Shown here: positions 1 through 11,968 of the stretch, in pieces
Position numbering within the stretch: position 1 is the first letter of the stretch
Layout of the letters: the number at the start of each line of letters is the position of its first letter
Source of the DNA: Caprimulgus europaeus
Lineage: Eukaryota > Chordata > Aves > Caprimulgiformes > Caprimulgidae
Direction of reading: 5' to 3'
Assembly: GCA_907165065.1 (NCBI GenBank)
Contig: OU015542.1
Span: 1,515,001-1,579,000, forward strand
DNA: 64,000 nucleotides
Program-made: the position numbers and the translations under genes
The notes under the pieces: generated by a model
Database searches by the model: none
Seen by the model: only the letters and a program-made list of their open reading frames with translations
Told to the model about the DNA's origin: nothing

Positions 1-83
1 GAAGATGGGCTGTTCCCAGCAGGCTTGAAGAATTCCTGAGCAGTCACCATGCACTTTAGCTTCTGAGAAGTTTGTCTTCATAG

Positions 84-180
84 AATCATGGAATCATTAA
101 GGTTGGAAAATACCTCCAAGGTCATGAAATCCAACCATCAACCCAACACCACCATGCCCACTAAACCATGTCCCTTTGAG
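84..180 (-). mobile_element. CR1 LINE 3'-end fragment
   Basis: Read on the plus strand it begins gaatcatggaatcattaagg, followed by ggttggaaaatacctccaag and then the aaccatcaacccaacaccac block. This is the inverted 3' terminus of a CR1 copy. It lies in the intron just before exon a. Confidence 0.85.
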
Positions 181-269
181 ATAGTTTCATGGCACCTCAG
201 CAGACCAGGCTGGGATCAGCCTGAGTCCAAGATCTTTGCCAGTGAAGCTCCTAACTTCTCTGCTTGCAG

Positions 270-410
270 GTGCAGACTCGAGGGGCATTTCTGCTGCTTA
301 TGGAGATCGTTCGTCTGCTTGGACTTGCAGAAACCAACATGGCAAGTGAGCAAGACCAGCTTCTCTTGAGACTGCTGATACCAGTGGCCAAACTGTACAC
401 TGGGAAGCAG
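270..410 (+). CDS. Acyl-CoA dehydrogenase exon a (first in window)
   Basis: 141 nt, 47 codons, phase 0 at both ends. The acceptor is tgcttgcag and the donor gtatgg. It reads [18 protein letters not shown] and then [13 protein letters not shown], a helical piece of the C-terminal domain. It joins in frame to the GGQGY exon. Confidence 0.85.
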
Positions 411-3400
411 GTATGGAATAACCATGTTGGTTAGCCTGGAGTGGGGCTGTGTGGCACATTAGTAACCCCAGAGCTGGGAAGAGGAGTGATGACCATGGCC
501 AAGGAGAAGGTCAGCGATAGCCAGGGGTGCCAGCAGTGACCTCTAGCCTGCAGCAATTACCGCTCTGCACCGAGGCTGGACTTTGTGGGGAGAAGACTTT
601 TCCCTTTGATCTCAAGGCCACAGATCCACCATCTGATCAAAACAGACAGGGCCAGCACTGTCTGTGAAGTCCTCCACATGCCACAGGGGTGCTGCTGAGG
701 CTGCCCTAAAACCAAGGTGGGGCACTGGTCCATGGGGAATATCTTTCTCCTAGTTATGAATAAATAGAAGAGAAGGTGGTAACAGCTTAGCACTAGCCTT
801 AACTTCAGGGGTCTGCCCCTCTTCTAATTGCCCTCAGCTTAATTACACAGAAGCTGACAGACTACAGGCAAGTAGAAGGTAGAGTCTCTTGGACTAGAGA
901 CACTTATTCCTGTGTACCAAGCAAACCACAGGTTTATCCTTACCTAGAGAGGACTGTGTTGAGACAGACCCTTCTCCCAAGGTCTGACTGCTCCTGCAGG
1001 TCCTCTCTCAGAGTTACTTGTCTTCATTCCCTAGGCTGCTCCTCCTGCATATAATGAGCCTCAGGAAATCAGGGGGATCTAGGTGTCCCATCCCAGCAGG
1101 AACTGCCGACTGATGTTAGAGGTTTCTGGCTGTTCTTTCCCCTTGTGCAGTGTGGATCATGTCAGCTCTCTGCATTTTGCAGGCTTCTGCTGTTGTGGTT
1201 GAGGCAATGGAGAGTTTTGGAGGACAAGGTTACATGGAGGACACAGGCTTGCCAGTCATAGTCCGTGATGCACTGGTAAGAAAGCAGCCACAGAAGCTCC
1301 TGTGGTGTCACCTTGCCCCTTGCATGGAACTCTGTGTTTGCCTGCTAAAGACATGCTCAAGGGAAAACACAGCCCTCCCAGACTCACTCCAGGCATGACA
1401 GCTCTTCCCTCGCTGTCTTCCTGCTGAGCCCAGTCCTCACCAGAGAGGGTGCTTGGTGTTTTCCTGGTGCTGGGGTTGTTTCCTGGCTCAGCCATGGAGC
1501 TGGGCTCATAGCTCTCATCACCACTCCTCCTTTCCACCTGTGGTGAGGCAAGACATCTCTGGAGATTCCCTGACATCCGTTAGCTCTGCCCCATGTCTTT
1601 GTTTTCTAATATTCCCCTGTATTGCAGTGGCTCCAAAAGGCTCCTCCATCCTCTTCCACACTCTGTTCTACCCCACAGGTGCTGTCCATATGGGAGGGAA
1701 CAACCAATATCCTGTCACTCGATGTCCTGCGATCCCTCACCAAGAGTCAGGGACAGGTGATGACTGTGTTCTTCTCCACAGTGCAGGTGAGCTCACATCC
1801 AAAGCACCAGTCAGCCTGATTTGCTCACCTTGGCAGAGTCTTACTTGGTGTTTATGCTCCTGGCTGGGACTGGTAGGGGAGATGACCAAACTGAAAGCTT
1901 TAGACAGGTATTCAGAAGGAGTCTTACAATTCTGCTCTTTAAGTAGCACTTAAAAAAGCAGAATGCACAGGCACTGCTCATTTTGGTACCCTTGTGTGCT
2001 GCAGAAAAATGCAGATACTTTCATCTCAGCAGTGAAGAGTTTTGCATTGTCAGAGTTCCTCATGACAGGTACCAATATAAGGATATTTTTAATGTGAGAG
2101 TCACCCTCCTGAATCCCAAATAATTTTGTGGGTTTGTTTCTTAACCGGAAAAACACCACAAGACTGCTGAACACTAAACCCTCACAAGGGCTACCTACTG
2201 CATTATCACTTTCTATTTTATTCCCACTGAAAAGATGGAAAGAGCTAAAGGAATTCCACTGCTGCCTCTTTAGATTTGCTGTTCTCTGGCTTTACCTGCA
2301 GGCTGCTCTTCTAAAGGTGCTCAGATGAGAGGCAGTCAGGGAGAGTTCAAAGCAGCTCAGAATTTCACGAAGGTAGATGAGCATCAGCTGGCTTGATATG
2401 TCCTGTAAAGGGAGACAGAAACCAGCCTGAAAGGCATGATCAGCAGATCAGAGGGCATTCTCTCGGAGATTAGATTATTAATCCAGATAGAACAATCCAG
2501 ATTACATTAGCCTAAATACAGTGAGGCAATCCTGGGCATCTGGAGTGCTGGATTTGATGATGTGTAGCCTTCACTTTCTCATACAGACTCTGTGAGAAGG
2601 GAAAGGTCTGGGTCACTGTGTTCCCTGCAGCAGTGACACCTGGATCATTGAATCACACAATGGTCTCTGTTGGAAAGGACCTTAAAGCTCACCCAGTTCC
2701 AACCCCCCTGCCAGCAGCAGGGACACCTTCCACTAGACCAGGTTGCTCAAAGCCTCATCCAACCTGGCCAAGAACACTTCCAGGGAGGAGCAGCCACAGC
2801 TTCTCTGCCCAACCTGGGCCAGGGTCTCACCACCCTCACACCAAACAATTTCTTCCTCACATCTCATCTCCATCTCCCCTCTGCCACTTTCAAGCCATCA
2901 CCCCTTGTTCTGTCACTCCCTGCCCTTGTCCAAAGTCCCTCCCCAGCCTTCCTGGAGCCCCTTCAGGTACTGGGAGGCCACTGGAAGGTCTCCCTGGAGC
3001 CTTCTCTTCTCCAGGCTGAACAGCCCCAACTCTCTCAGCCTGTCCTCACAGCAGAGCTGCTCCAGCCCTGGCATCATCCTCGTGGCCTCCTCTGGACTGG
3101 CTCCAGTGGCTCCATGTCCTTCTGCTGTTGGAGGCCTCAGCATAAGAAGGTCTTTCAAAGTTGGATTGGTCTTTCAAAAATGCATGAGCAAGAGCCTAAC
3201 TCCTCCTCAACAGTGGCTGCAGTTGGCAACTTCTGTTGCATTTCAAACCCCCAACTCACCTGTATTCTGTGAAGAGATGAGCATCTTCTTACCATCCTCT
3301 CAGATGACTTTTGATAAAGGAAAAATACCTCAAAAGATTTAACTTCTAAACAAGAAACCCAAATCTGCTCATAAGCAGGATGGTGCACACCTCCTAATTT

Positions 3401-6400
3401 AAAAGCCAACTGGTCCAGCTGCTGATAAAAAGCAGCTCAGTCTGCCACTGAAGGTAGAGGAGTGGAGGAGGAAAGGAGCGGGTGGCGGGGTCTGAAGATA
3501 ACTGGGGAAGAAGCCAGCCTCCACACAGTGACACTGACTGAAACGAGTGCCCTGCAGAGGTGCCATGCTGCAGTCCTGGGAGCACCTCACGGTGTAGCTG
3601 GGAGGGCCCTTCCAGCTTCTTAACAACTGGATAATCAGAGAAGCATTAAAGAACACAGCATCATGACTGAGATAAGGTACTACACAGCCATTAACACTAA
3701 GTATTGAGTCATATTAATTAACAAGCTCATCGTTGCTCTTGCACTCCCACAAATCACGCTGTGTAGGAGACTGGAGGGTGAACAAGCGAGCACTGACTTT
3801 AAAGATCTCCAGATTCCAGTAAGTGCTGTTGCAGTTGCTGTTCCTGTCACACTGAAGTTGCCTCTGTGCCCCCAGAGCATGGCTGGAATGAGCAGTGCTG
3901 ATGCCCTGGTTCTGGGTGTGATGGATCACTCAGCAGATTTAACCCAGACACGCCAGAGCTTTTCCCTTCAGCGGGCAGGCACTGGCAAGGCAGGCTGGGA
4001 GGGATTTCTGTAGAGTGCCCCTGCAGCACCGGGCAGGAACACACTGTGCTTCTACACCAGAATCAGGGTTTCACTCACAGGTGATAAACAACCTCTTCTT
4101 GAGCTCAGGTGTCCAAATTAGAATCACAGAATCATAGAATTATTTGGTTGGAAAAGACCTTTGAGATAATCAAGTCCAACTGTACCTGTCCACTCCTAAA
4201 CCAGGTCTCTGAGCACCTCGGCTTTTAAATCCCTGCAGGCTGGGGACTCAAGGTCCTCCCTGGGCAGCCCCTTCCAGTGCCTGAGAACCCTTCCAGGTAA
4301 TAGAATTTTCCAGACATCCAATCTGAACCTCCCTTGGTGCAGCTTGAGGCCATTGCCTCTTATTCTATCACTGGTTACCTGGGAGAAAAAACACACACCT
4401 GCCTCTCTCCGCCCTTCTTTCAGGTGGTTGCAGACATTGATAAGGTCTCCCCTGAGCGTCCGACTCATCTCTAGGCTAAACAACCCAAATTCCTTTGGTC
4501 TCTGTGAGTCTGGCTCATTTTGAAACATTCTCATCGAGCAAGAAAATGATTTAGCCTTTCATAAAGGGATTTTTACTGCTCCAATCCATTTCCTTTTTAT
4601 TGATGCACACAAAACTAGTACAATTGATTTTACATTTGTCCATCAAGGGTCTCAGTTGGCAGGATTTGTGCCCAAGGACAGGCTGCTTTGGAGAAAGCAG
4701 CATTAGCATGTTGTCAGTACAGCACTTTATTCTTTGAAGGTTGTGCATCGGGGTAACTCCCCTCTGACCCCGCTGCCACCTGTTTTTGCTTTTATCAGTT
4801 GCCTCTGCTGCTGGTGGGACACCCAGCGCTGATGGATGGGGCTGTGACCTAGGAGCAGGAGCCCAACATCGTAATTATCCTCAGGAAAAGAGAAATACAG
4901 AAAACTTCCCCCTTCTTGCACAATGTGATCATAAGAAGCTGAATTTTTAGGGTTCTTGATACAAACCACCCTGTCCAGAGGTAATTAGTCTCAGGACATG
5001 CATGGTGGGAAGAGCAAGTGAGAGACAGTCCTGGATTCCAGCTCAGCCCTGCTGGGAGTTGCAGATGGATACTGCACAGGGGCACTCATTTCATGTTATA
5101 CTGAAAATTTATCAGCTGGAATTCTGAGCCAGAGCATTGGGTGTACTTTAGAATTCAATTACAATCTCAGAAGTGACTCTAAAATAGCACCAGGGAATGA
5201 TTTGATTATTGCATTTTAGTCACTTCAGTTCCATTTGGTCACGTCACAGTACAGTTGTGTTTCTGAATGCCAGCCCTGTAAGCATCTTGAGGTCAGAATT
5301 AACTATCTTATGCATCAAGAATAACTGTGTAGGGCTGGAACTCTAGCCATAAATCAGACCTACAATCTAAGACACGTGATAGTATTTTCAGGTCCTTTTC
5401 AGACCATAACCACAATTTCAACACAGCAGGAAATAAATCTAGGTTAGAAAATGAGACTACATGGTTGCTTCAGACATCAGTATGAGACTTGTGCTTCTAG
5501 CCCTGCTCTGGATGTTGTCGCTGTTGCTGTGTTTTTAAATACTCATGATTATTCTTCAAGTAAAAAACATTCTGACAGTCTTGCTTGGTAGCCAGTGAGA
5601 GCAAGCAAATGAGCAGCACCTTAAAATTCCCAGTGAAAACCGAAAGATTCGGAAATATTTGAGCTCTAAAGCTCTTCTGCTCTTTGATGATTTCAGACAG
5701 ACAAGAAGCTGTCAGAGCGATGCTGTATGCGTGTGCCTCCTCAGTTACACCCAACAGGAACTGGAGCAGATCAACATGCAGGAGAGGAAAGAGGAGCTGC
5801 TTCTGCCTCGAACATTGTCCATGAAGCAGCTCTCCAGCCTCTCTCTGAAATGCAGGGGAGGGCGTGGAAAAACCCAGCTGGATCTTACAGAAATTTTAGT
5901 GCTTTTGGTTGGGAAAACAATGAGTGTGATCTGAAAAAAAAGGGTAAATTATTGAAGAGCAGAGAGAATAGAATCATAGAATCATATTGGAACAGACCTT
6001 TAAGATCATCCAGTTCCCACCCCGCTGCCAGCAGCAGGGACACCTTCCACTAGACCAGGTTGCTCAAAGCCTCATCCAACCTGGCCGAGAACACTTCCAG
6101 GGAGGAGCAGCCACAGCTTCTCTGGGCAACCTGGGCCAGGGTCTCACCACCCTCACACCAAAGAATTTCTTCCTCACATCTCAGCTCCATCTCCCCTCTG
6201 CCAGTTTCAAGCCATCACCCCTTGTTCTGCCACTCCCTGCCCTTGTCCAAAGTCCCTCCCCAGCCTTCCTGGTGCCTCTTCAGGTACTGGGAGGCCACTG
6301 GAAGGTCTCCCTGGAGCCTTCTCTTCTCCAGGCTGAACAGCCCCAACTCTCTCAGCCTGTCCTCACAGCAGAGCTGCTCCAGCCCTGGCATCATCCTCGT

Positions 6401-9400
6401 GGCCTCCTCTGGACTGGCTCCAGTAGCTCCATGTCCTTGTGCTGTTGGTGGCCCCAGCACTGGAGGCAGCACTGCAGGGGGGGTCTCAGGAGAGCGGAGC
6501 AGAGGGGCAGAATCCCCTCCCTGGCCCTGCTGCCCACGCTGCTCTGGGTGCAGCCCAGGACACGGTTATTGGCTCTGTGCTGCCAGCGCACGGTGCCGGC
6601 TCACGTGGACCTTCTTGTCCCCCAGCTCAAGTCCTTCCTCTCAGGGCTGCTCTCCATCCATTCTCATCCAGCCTTATATTTGTGCTTGGGGTTGCCCTGA
6701 CCCAGGTGCAGGACCTTGCACTTGGCCCTGTTGAACTCCATGAGGTTAGCACAGGCCCCACCTCTCCAGCCTGTCCAGGTCCCTCTGGATGCCATCCCAT
6801 CCCTGCAGCATGTCAGCTGGACCACTCAGCTTGGTGGTGTTGGCAAACTTGCCCTCAATGGCAATGGGTGCCCTCGATCCCACTGTCCATGTCGCAGACA
6901 AAGATGTTAAGCAGCACTGGTGCAAGGTCTTTTTTGTTCATCCTGTGGTTAAAATGATGCTTTTCCATTCCTGGTCCATACTGCCCAGCTCTTTCATCCT
7001 TACGAAGCGAGGCAGCGCAGGCCGTGGCTGTTGGTTCCCCAGCCACGAGCACCTGGGTGCTGACAAAAGCGCGAGCGTTGTCCCTGTGCTGGGCCTGGGC
7101 GATGCTGGCGTCCCCCCACGCTGCTGGGGATGTGTTTGTGCCTTTGAGGGCTTTGATCCTTGTTAGCAGCAAGCTCCGAGCTACCTCTGATCGGCATTCT
7201 GTGGGCTTGGAGGGCTCTTTGGACTTGATCTTGGCACTAGCCCTAACCCCTTCAATGAGGATGTGTTTGTATTCGTACAGCATCTGCTGTGGGTGTTTAT
7301 GGGCCACTTTGCCTGGAGCACAGCATCACATCCAGTGAGGGCTGTGTTTGTCTTGTATCAGTAGTCACAAAACCCAGGGCCATGGCTCGGCAGAAGGTGT
7401 CGCGCGCAGACGTACCGCAGCAAACAAACCTGGGTTCAGCTGTGCAGGCTGAGTCCCGCTCTGCAAACAGGCTGGATTTCACATGCTGGTAAAAGAACTG
7501 CCTGAGCACTTCAGCACTGAAAACCTCGAACCCATCACAAATGAGTTCTGTGCAGCAGATACTCACAGGCTTCAGCTTCATCAATAACCTGCAAATGAGA
7601 TTAATTAATGAAAAGCACCTCCTACCACCTGCTCCGCTACTCCCATAGGTAGCAGTTCCTCTGTGTGATCTGGCCGAGGCAATCCCTTCGTTCTGCTGCA
7701 CAGCGACAGCTCTGGGTCTGGTACAGGCGATGCTGCAGCAGGGGAGAGCCCAGCGCCGGCAGCCGGGCCAGCCCTGAGCGCAGGCGGGGGCTGCAAAACG
7801 GACACAGACACCAACTTGGAAACAAAACCCCCTGATTTTACTTCAGTTTAAAGTAGGAAAAGAAGGAATAAGCAAGGTACAGCGATAAACAGGGCAATGC
7901 ACCTCACATTGCTACTTGAGAGGAAGTAGCACAGTGATTGAGAAAGATCCATCACCAACTGCCCCAACACTTTACCGTCGCCCAGAGCTGTGTCAGCTGG
8001 GGAGCCCCGGTCACAGCAGAGGAGTCGGAGAACCCTCCCTGGCAATGGGGAGGTCCTGCACAGTGCCTCCATCTTCGCTTTTATAACCTAACACACAAGT
8101 TATGTAGAGAAAAGGCACGGGAACACCTGGTGGGTTGGCTTCACTCCGCTCAGGTACATCCCAGATCAGGCCAGTGTCCGAGATGTGTCTGGGAAGCTGC
8201 TATTTTGGTAACTTTCTCCCTTTACTTCCCAACCAAAGCCTGGCCAGGGCTCAAGGAGGAACCAAGGGAGTTTCAGTATCTATTTAGCTTTGGCCACATC
8301 CTTCCAAACAAGGCCAGACACCTGGTCTCACGGCCTTGACAACCTACTCTTGAATAGGATGAGATTAATTGTTATATATTCTCATAACATCTTATCTATG
8401 CCATGTTTCACTAATGAGCTGATTATACAACATTGGGTTGTGAGATTCATCTAGAGGTCAGCTTTGGTTTGAGGCTCAGGCCTCAGCACTTCAGGTGCCC
8501 AGAGCAGCGAATGGTCGTGGCCAACTTTGCTGCCCCAGAACCCAGCGGCAAGCGCTGCGGGGGGAATGCAGGGTCCAGAGGTCGGTGATGGCTGCGTGGC
8601 CCCAAGCCTGACAAGATTCCAGCAGCATTTGGCCAAGGCCCTCAGGGACATGGTGTGAATGTTGGGACTGTCCTGTGCAGGGACAGGAGTTGGACTCCAT
8701 GATCCTGGTGGGTCCCTTCCAGCTCACAACACTGAATGATTCTATGAGTATCACTTGTGCTTTCACAAGATATTTGGGACACTGGAGAAGCAGCAGTTTC
8801 ACCCAACCCGGGGGAGCTTCTAGGTGGCGCTTTTAGGCACAGTGAAATGCCCAGTGTTCCTCAGAAGAGCTACTCTGGCCCTGGGACCTTTCCCACTGAC
8901 CTGACTTGCAGAGAAAAATCTTTAAATCTGCATTTTCCTGCCTGGATGATGCTCTAACATCTTCACAGAAGTGAAAATATAAAAATGGGGGAGGTCACTT
9001 ACATACAGAACAGGACAGAGGTAGCGATGAGAGCTGGGGACGTGATCTGGTCCCCACGTGCAGCTGGAAAACCAGCACGGAAGCAGCAGCCCTCTGGGTC
9101 TGGCTCTCAGGAATTCTCTGTCCTCAGGGCAAAGCTCCAAGTTTCCTTTTGGCAATGTCCCCCTTCCTGCTGCTGCGCGGAGCTCCGGCCACCCCAGCCA
9201 CGGCAGTGCCAGCTACAGCCACCTCATCTGAGGCTGTTTGTTAGGAGCTGCTGGGTGTGCTCAGGGGTTCAGCAGCTCTGTTTCCTCACAGGAATTTTTT
9301 TCCTGCAATTGTTTTATTTGCAGAAAAAACTGGAGTTGGCTTCGAGCTCTGCGAAACTGGGACCCGCCGTGCAGCGCGTGCGGGGCGCCACCAGCCACCT

Positions 9401-10226
9401 CACACAGTTCATGCAGGAAGCTGGGTCAAGGGGGGCAGCGACCATGGAGCTTGCAGCAAGAGACTTCTCCTACACCCTAGCAAGGATCTATGCAGGTAGC
9501 AGGAAAGACAAAACCGATGGATTTCAGACCAGGAAAGGGCCCAGCCAGTCCTAGAAGGGCTGTTTCACACCTTCTGGGTAAAGGGTGGAGTTGTAACTTT
9601 TGATCCCCACCCTCTTTAAAACTGAGGCAGCTCAGCCTGGCAAGGGAGAAGGAACCAGCACCCACTTCTCCTGAGTCCCTTGCTGGTTTGGCTGGAGCCT
9701 GGCAATACCTGTCTCCTCTATTCCACAGGCGCTCTCTTGATTGAACATGCAGCTCGACCTGATGCCTCCTCCACAGACATCTCTGCTGCTCGAAGGTAAG
9801 CACGACCGTCCTCCAGCCTGAACCAGTTCAGGTGATTTCTTGTGGAATGCAGCAGGCTCTGCTCAGCGTCTCTGAGCCACCTGACCCCTTGCCATGGCGA
9901 GACCCAAATTTTGGATCATCCCAGACGGAGACTGACAGTCCTGGGTCGGTTGTTGCCCACATCACGGCTTTTCCCTGCCACAGGGGGAAATCTCTGTTCT
10001 GGCAGCAATGGGAGGGACTCAGACTGGGCAGAGCTCCAGTTGAAAGCAGCGCTGTCTGCACAACAGGGCTGGGACAAACCCTTTGTGTTCTCTGTTCAGG
10101 TGGTGCAACCAGGAGCTGTGTCCTGTGGGCACAGAGTGGCGGAACAGCAGCTACGAGGCCGAGGAAGCGCTCGTGGACAGCGCGCTGGTGTACGAGGGCA
10201 GCCCTGCCCGCCACGCCAGGCTGTGA
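270..10226 (+). CDS. AidB/ACDH-11-type acyl-CoA dehydrogenase, 3' part of gene (six exons; start lies left of window)
   Basis: Six exons (270-410, 1183-1275, 1679-1786, 9324-9495, 9729-9795, 10100-10226) join in phase with AG acceptors and GT donors and end at TGA 10224-10226. The joined product is the C-terminal half of a flavin-dependent acyl-CoA dehydrogenase. It has an alpha-helical segment ending KLYTGKQ, then [13 protein letters not shown] (flavin/substrate site), then [15 protein letters not shown]. By family knowledge the Glu of IWEGT (codon 1694-1696) is the catalytic base that takes the alpha-proton of the acyl-CoA. GGxGY(M/I)E and WEG(T/S)xNxxxLDVLR are typical of bacterial AidB and nematode ACDH-11 rather than of MCAD, SCAD or VLCAD. 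Substrate and compartment cannot be told from this half. One 7.5-kb intron (1787-9323) is loaded with CR1. I do not recognise an agreed vertebrate symbol. Confidence 0.85.
411..1182. other. Intron of the acyl-CoA dehydrogenase gene
   Basis: Spliced-out DNA between exons a and b. I see no repeat, RNA gene or conserved-looking ORF in it. Confidence 0.75.
1183..1275 (+). CDS. Acyl-CoA dehydrogenase exon b (GGQGY flavin/substrate motif)
   Basis: 93 nt, 31 codons, phase 0. The acceptor is cattttgcag and the donor gtaaga. It encodes [20 protein letters not shown] followed by [19 protein letters not shown] matches the AidB-type signature at the flavin pocket. Confidence 0.9.
1679..1786 (+). CDS. 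Acyl-CoA dehydrogenase exon c (catalytic IWEGT)
   Basis: 108 nt, 36 codons, phase 0. The acceptor is taccccacag and the donor gtgagc. It encodes [20 protein letters not shown]. The Glu at 1694-1696 aligns with the catalytic base of the family (IYEGT in MCAD, IWEGS in AidB). Confidence 0.92.
2646..3140 (-). mobile_element. CR1 LINE fragment, 5'-truncated
   Basis: Inverted CR1 3' region. It contains ccttccactagaccaggttg and ctgctccagccctggcatca, both shared with the copies at 5967 and 37536. It lies in the 7.5-kb intron. ORFs called across it are CR1-derived, not host genes. Confidence 0.9.
4121..4535 (-). mobile_element. CR1 LINE fragment, second subfamily
   Basis: Starts gaatcacagaatcatagaat, followed by ttggttggaaaagacctttg. 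It runs through ctgggcagccccttccagtg to a block ending near aacattctcatc. It differs from the 2646 copy but has the same CR1 3' architecture, inverted. Confidence 0.88.
5967..6922 (-). mobile_element. CR1 LINE, longest copy (~0.95 kb), 5'-truncated
   Basis: Begins with inverted terminal heptamers (atagaatcatagaatcat). It continues through the same 3' region as the 2646 copy, then a further upstream part containing gtccctctggatgccatccc and cactgtccatgtcgcagaca, ending near aaagatgttaagcagcactg. It is nearly the reverse complement of 37536-38333. Confidence 0.92.
6855..7701 (-). other. Unidentified coding-like segment, two overlapping minus-strand ORFs
   Basis: Two open frames of 134 codons (7297-7701) and 150 codons (6855-7307) overlap by 11 bases in different frames. 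The first contains [20 protein letters not shown]; the second contains [20 protein letters not shown] and [20 protein letters not shown]. The low-coordinate end runs into CR1 (below about 6,922), so only about 6,930-7,600 is of interest. Composition is protein-like, but I do not recognise a family and see no start or splice context that fixes a gene. It could be a decayed retrocopy, an exon of an antisense gene, or chance. Confidence 0.25.
8628..8748 (+). mobile_element. CR1 LINE short 3' fragment
   Basis: Contains gtcctgtgcagggacaggag, then ttggactccatgatcctggt, gggtcccttccagctcac and a final gattctatga. This is a CR1 3' end in the sense orientation of the acyl-CoA dehydrogenase intron. Confidence 0.85.
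9324..9495 (+). CDS. Acyl-CoA dehydrogenase exon d
   Basis: 172 nt, starting in phase 0 and ending with one base of a split Gly codon. The acceptor is ttatttgcag and the donor gtagca. It encodes [20 protein letters not shown] and ends [13 protein letters not shown], a helix in the extra C-terminal region of AidB-like enzymes. Confidence 0.85.
9729..9795 (+). CDS. Acyl-CoA dehydrogenase exon e
   Basis: 67 nt. Two bases complete the Gly codon, then [20 protein letters not shown], and AG of a split Arg codon is left at the 3' end. The acceptor is ttccacag and the donor gtaagc. Confidence 0.85.
10100..10226 (+). CDS. Acyl-CoA dehydrogenase terminal exon
   Basis: 127 nt. It starts with the G of the split Arg codon after acceptor ctctgttcag, reads [20 protein letters not shown] and ends HARL-stop (TGA 10224-10226). 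A short 3'UTR with AATAAA follows. Confidence 0.85.
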
Positions 10227-10279
10227 CCCACGGGGGGGAGTGGGAATTCCAGGGTGAATGAGATGGGGTGTAATCCAAA

Positions 10280-10285
10280 AATAAA
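10280..10285 (+). terminator. Poly(A) signal AATAAA of the acyl-CoA dehydrogenase gene
   Basis: A perfect AATAAA begins 53 nt after the stop codon. It implies a very short 3'UTR. Confidence 0.7.
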
Positions 10286-10565
10286 TCCAAAAATCCTCAG
10301 ACAGGCACAGATGATGGGTGTGGTGGGGACATTGCATCAAGGGCCAGACCAAACCCTTCTGGAGGAACCCCCAGCTGCACCACCTGCTCCAGGCTGAAAT
10401 CCACCACTTTTGCCCCAGTTAATTGCCAACACACCCACTGGGATTCAGTCTGAGATGCTGAAATGTTCTTACCATGTTTCAGGCAAAGAGTTAAGTGATC
10501 AAAAGCAGATGATGACTTGAAGCAACAGCTCTTCAAGTGCCAACTGGTGTTCTTTTTAAAGAAAA

Positions 10566-10605
10566 GCAACCAAAATCAAACTGAAGCAACCAAAATCAAA
10601 CTGAA
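10566..10605 (+). repeat. 20-bp tandem duplication, 2 copies
   Basis: The unit gcaaccaaaatcaaactgaa is present twice, head to tail, with no mismatch. Confidence 0.9.
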
Positions 10606-11584
10606 AATTATTTGAAGCTGATTAAATACAGAAAGCCACAATTTTCCCGTTTACCTTCTTGCTTTCCAATGCGACCTCCTCTTCCACTCTGGCACCTACC
10701 CAGGGTGGAGTTTTCTTCCAGGACCCCCATGGCTGCCAGGACAGTAACGTCCCTTCACACATGCAGCCTCCGTGGGAAGTGTTGTGCTGGGTTGTTGGGT
10801 TTGTCTTACCTGTGGGTGAAACCACCACATGGGCTCAGGACTCCCCAGCTCAGCATCTGACTTAAGTAACTCACTGGGTAAAACAAAGGCTCTGGAACCC
10901 AGAATTTCCATTTTCCGAGCCTTGTGAAGCAAGGCTTAGTGCAGCTGTACCTTTGATTTTTCCTGTCACATTCTACCTTGTCTCAAACAAGCTCTGCTTT
11001 ATATTAATCTGGAGTAGAGGCTTGACCTTCACACATGTTGCTGGGCACCTCATCTCCACCAAAGCTGCCACCTCAGCTCCACACTCAGCCAGAGTGAGAA
11101 AAGGAGCATTTCAAACGGGGGAGCCAGGGAATTGCTGATTGCAGCTTCATAAATGGTCACCAGCATCAGCAGCTCTGAGCAAAGCTGTTCTGGAGCAGCT
11201 TAGGGGAGGAGGTAATTTCAATTGCATCACTCAAACTACATCAGAATTGTACAAGCTGGTACCAAATTTAAAGTAAAAAATTAATTTTCTTAATTTTTTG
11301 TAATAAAGCTTTTTTGGTTCTCTGTGACCTCCAGAAAGCTTATTCATTCCCTATGCGTGAGTCCTAATGATGCTGCAGTTCCTACTCACATAAATTCTGA
11401 CCTGTTTTAGATGGGAATCCAGTAACCTCCACCCAAGCAAACACCTAAAGATTGACTGTGTGCTCCTCTTCACCCTCAGCCCATTGGTCTACCTGCTTGC
11501 TATTACCCTGGTGACTAGAAGGTTTTAATTAAGAAGTTGCTAATAACAGAAGAAAAACAATAGAAAAAAGACAGTTGGGACTTT

Positions 11585-11968
11585 TCTTCTCCAGGAGAAA
11601 AGGAGGCTGAGGGGAGACCTTCTGGCTCTCTCCAACTCCCTGACAGGAGGGTGCAGAGAGGTGGGGGTGGGTCTGTTCAACCAAGTAACAAGTGACAGGA
11701 CAAGAGGAAATGGGCTCCAGTTGTGCCCAGGGCAGTTGAGATGGGATGTGAGGAAGAATTTCTTTGCTGAAAGGGTTCTGAGGCACTGGAAGGGGTTGCC
11801 CAGGGCAGTGGTGGAGTCCTCATCCCTGGAGGGATTGAAGAGTCATGTAGACACAGTGCTGAGGGACAGGGGTCAGTGGGGACTGGTCAGTGTTGGGTTC
11901 ATGGTTCATGGTTGGACTCAATGATCTTGAAGGGCTTTTCCAATCCAGGTGATTCTGGATTCTGTGAC
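11585..11968 (+). mobile_element. CR1 LINE fragment
   Basis: Contains gggatgtgaggaagaatttc, then ggttgcccagggcagtggtg, gagggacaggggtcagtggg and a final ggattctgtgac. Its 3' 230 bp are almost identical to the copy at 59127-59358. Confidence 0.92.

Noticed and set aside
5987..6957. Several plus- and minus-strand ORFs of 85-237 codons
   Set aside because: They lie in CR1 and repeat at 2670-3342 and 37556-38238, as expected for copies of the same element.
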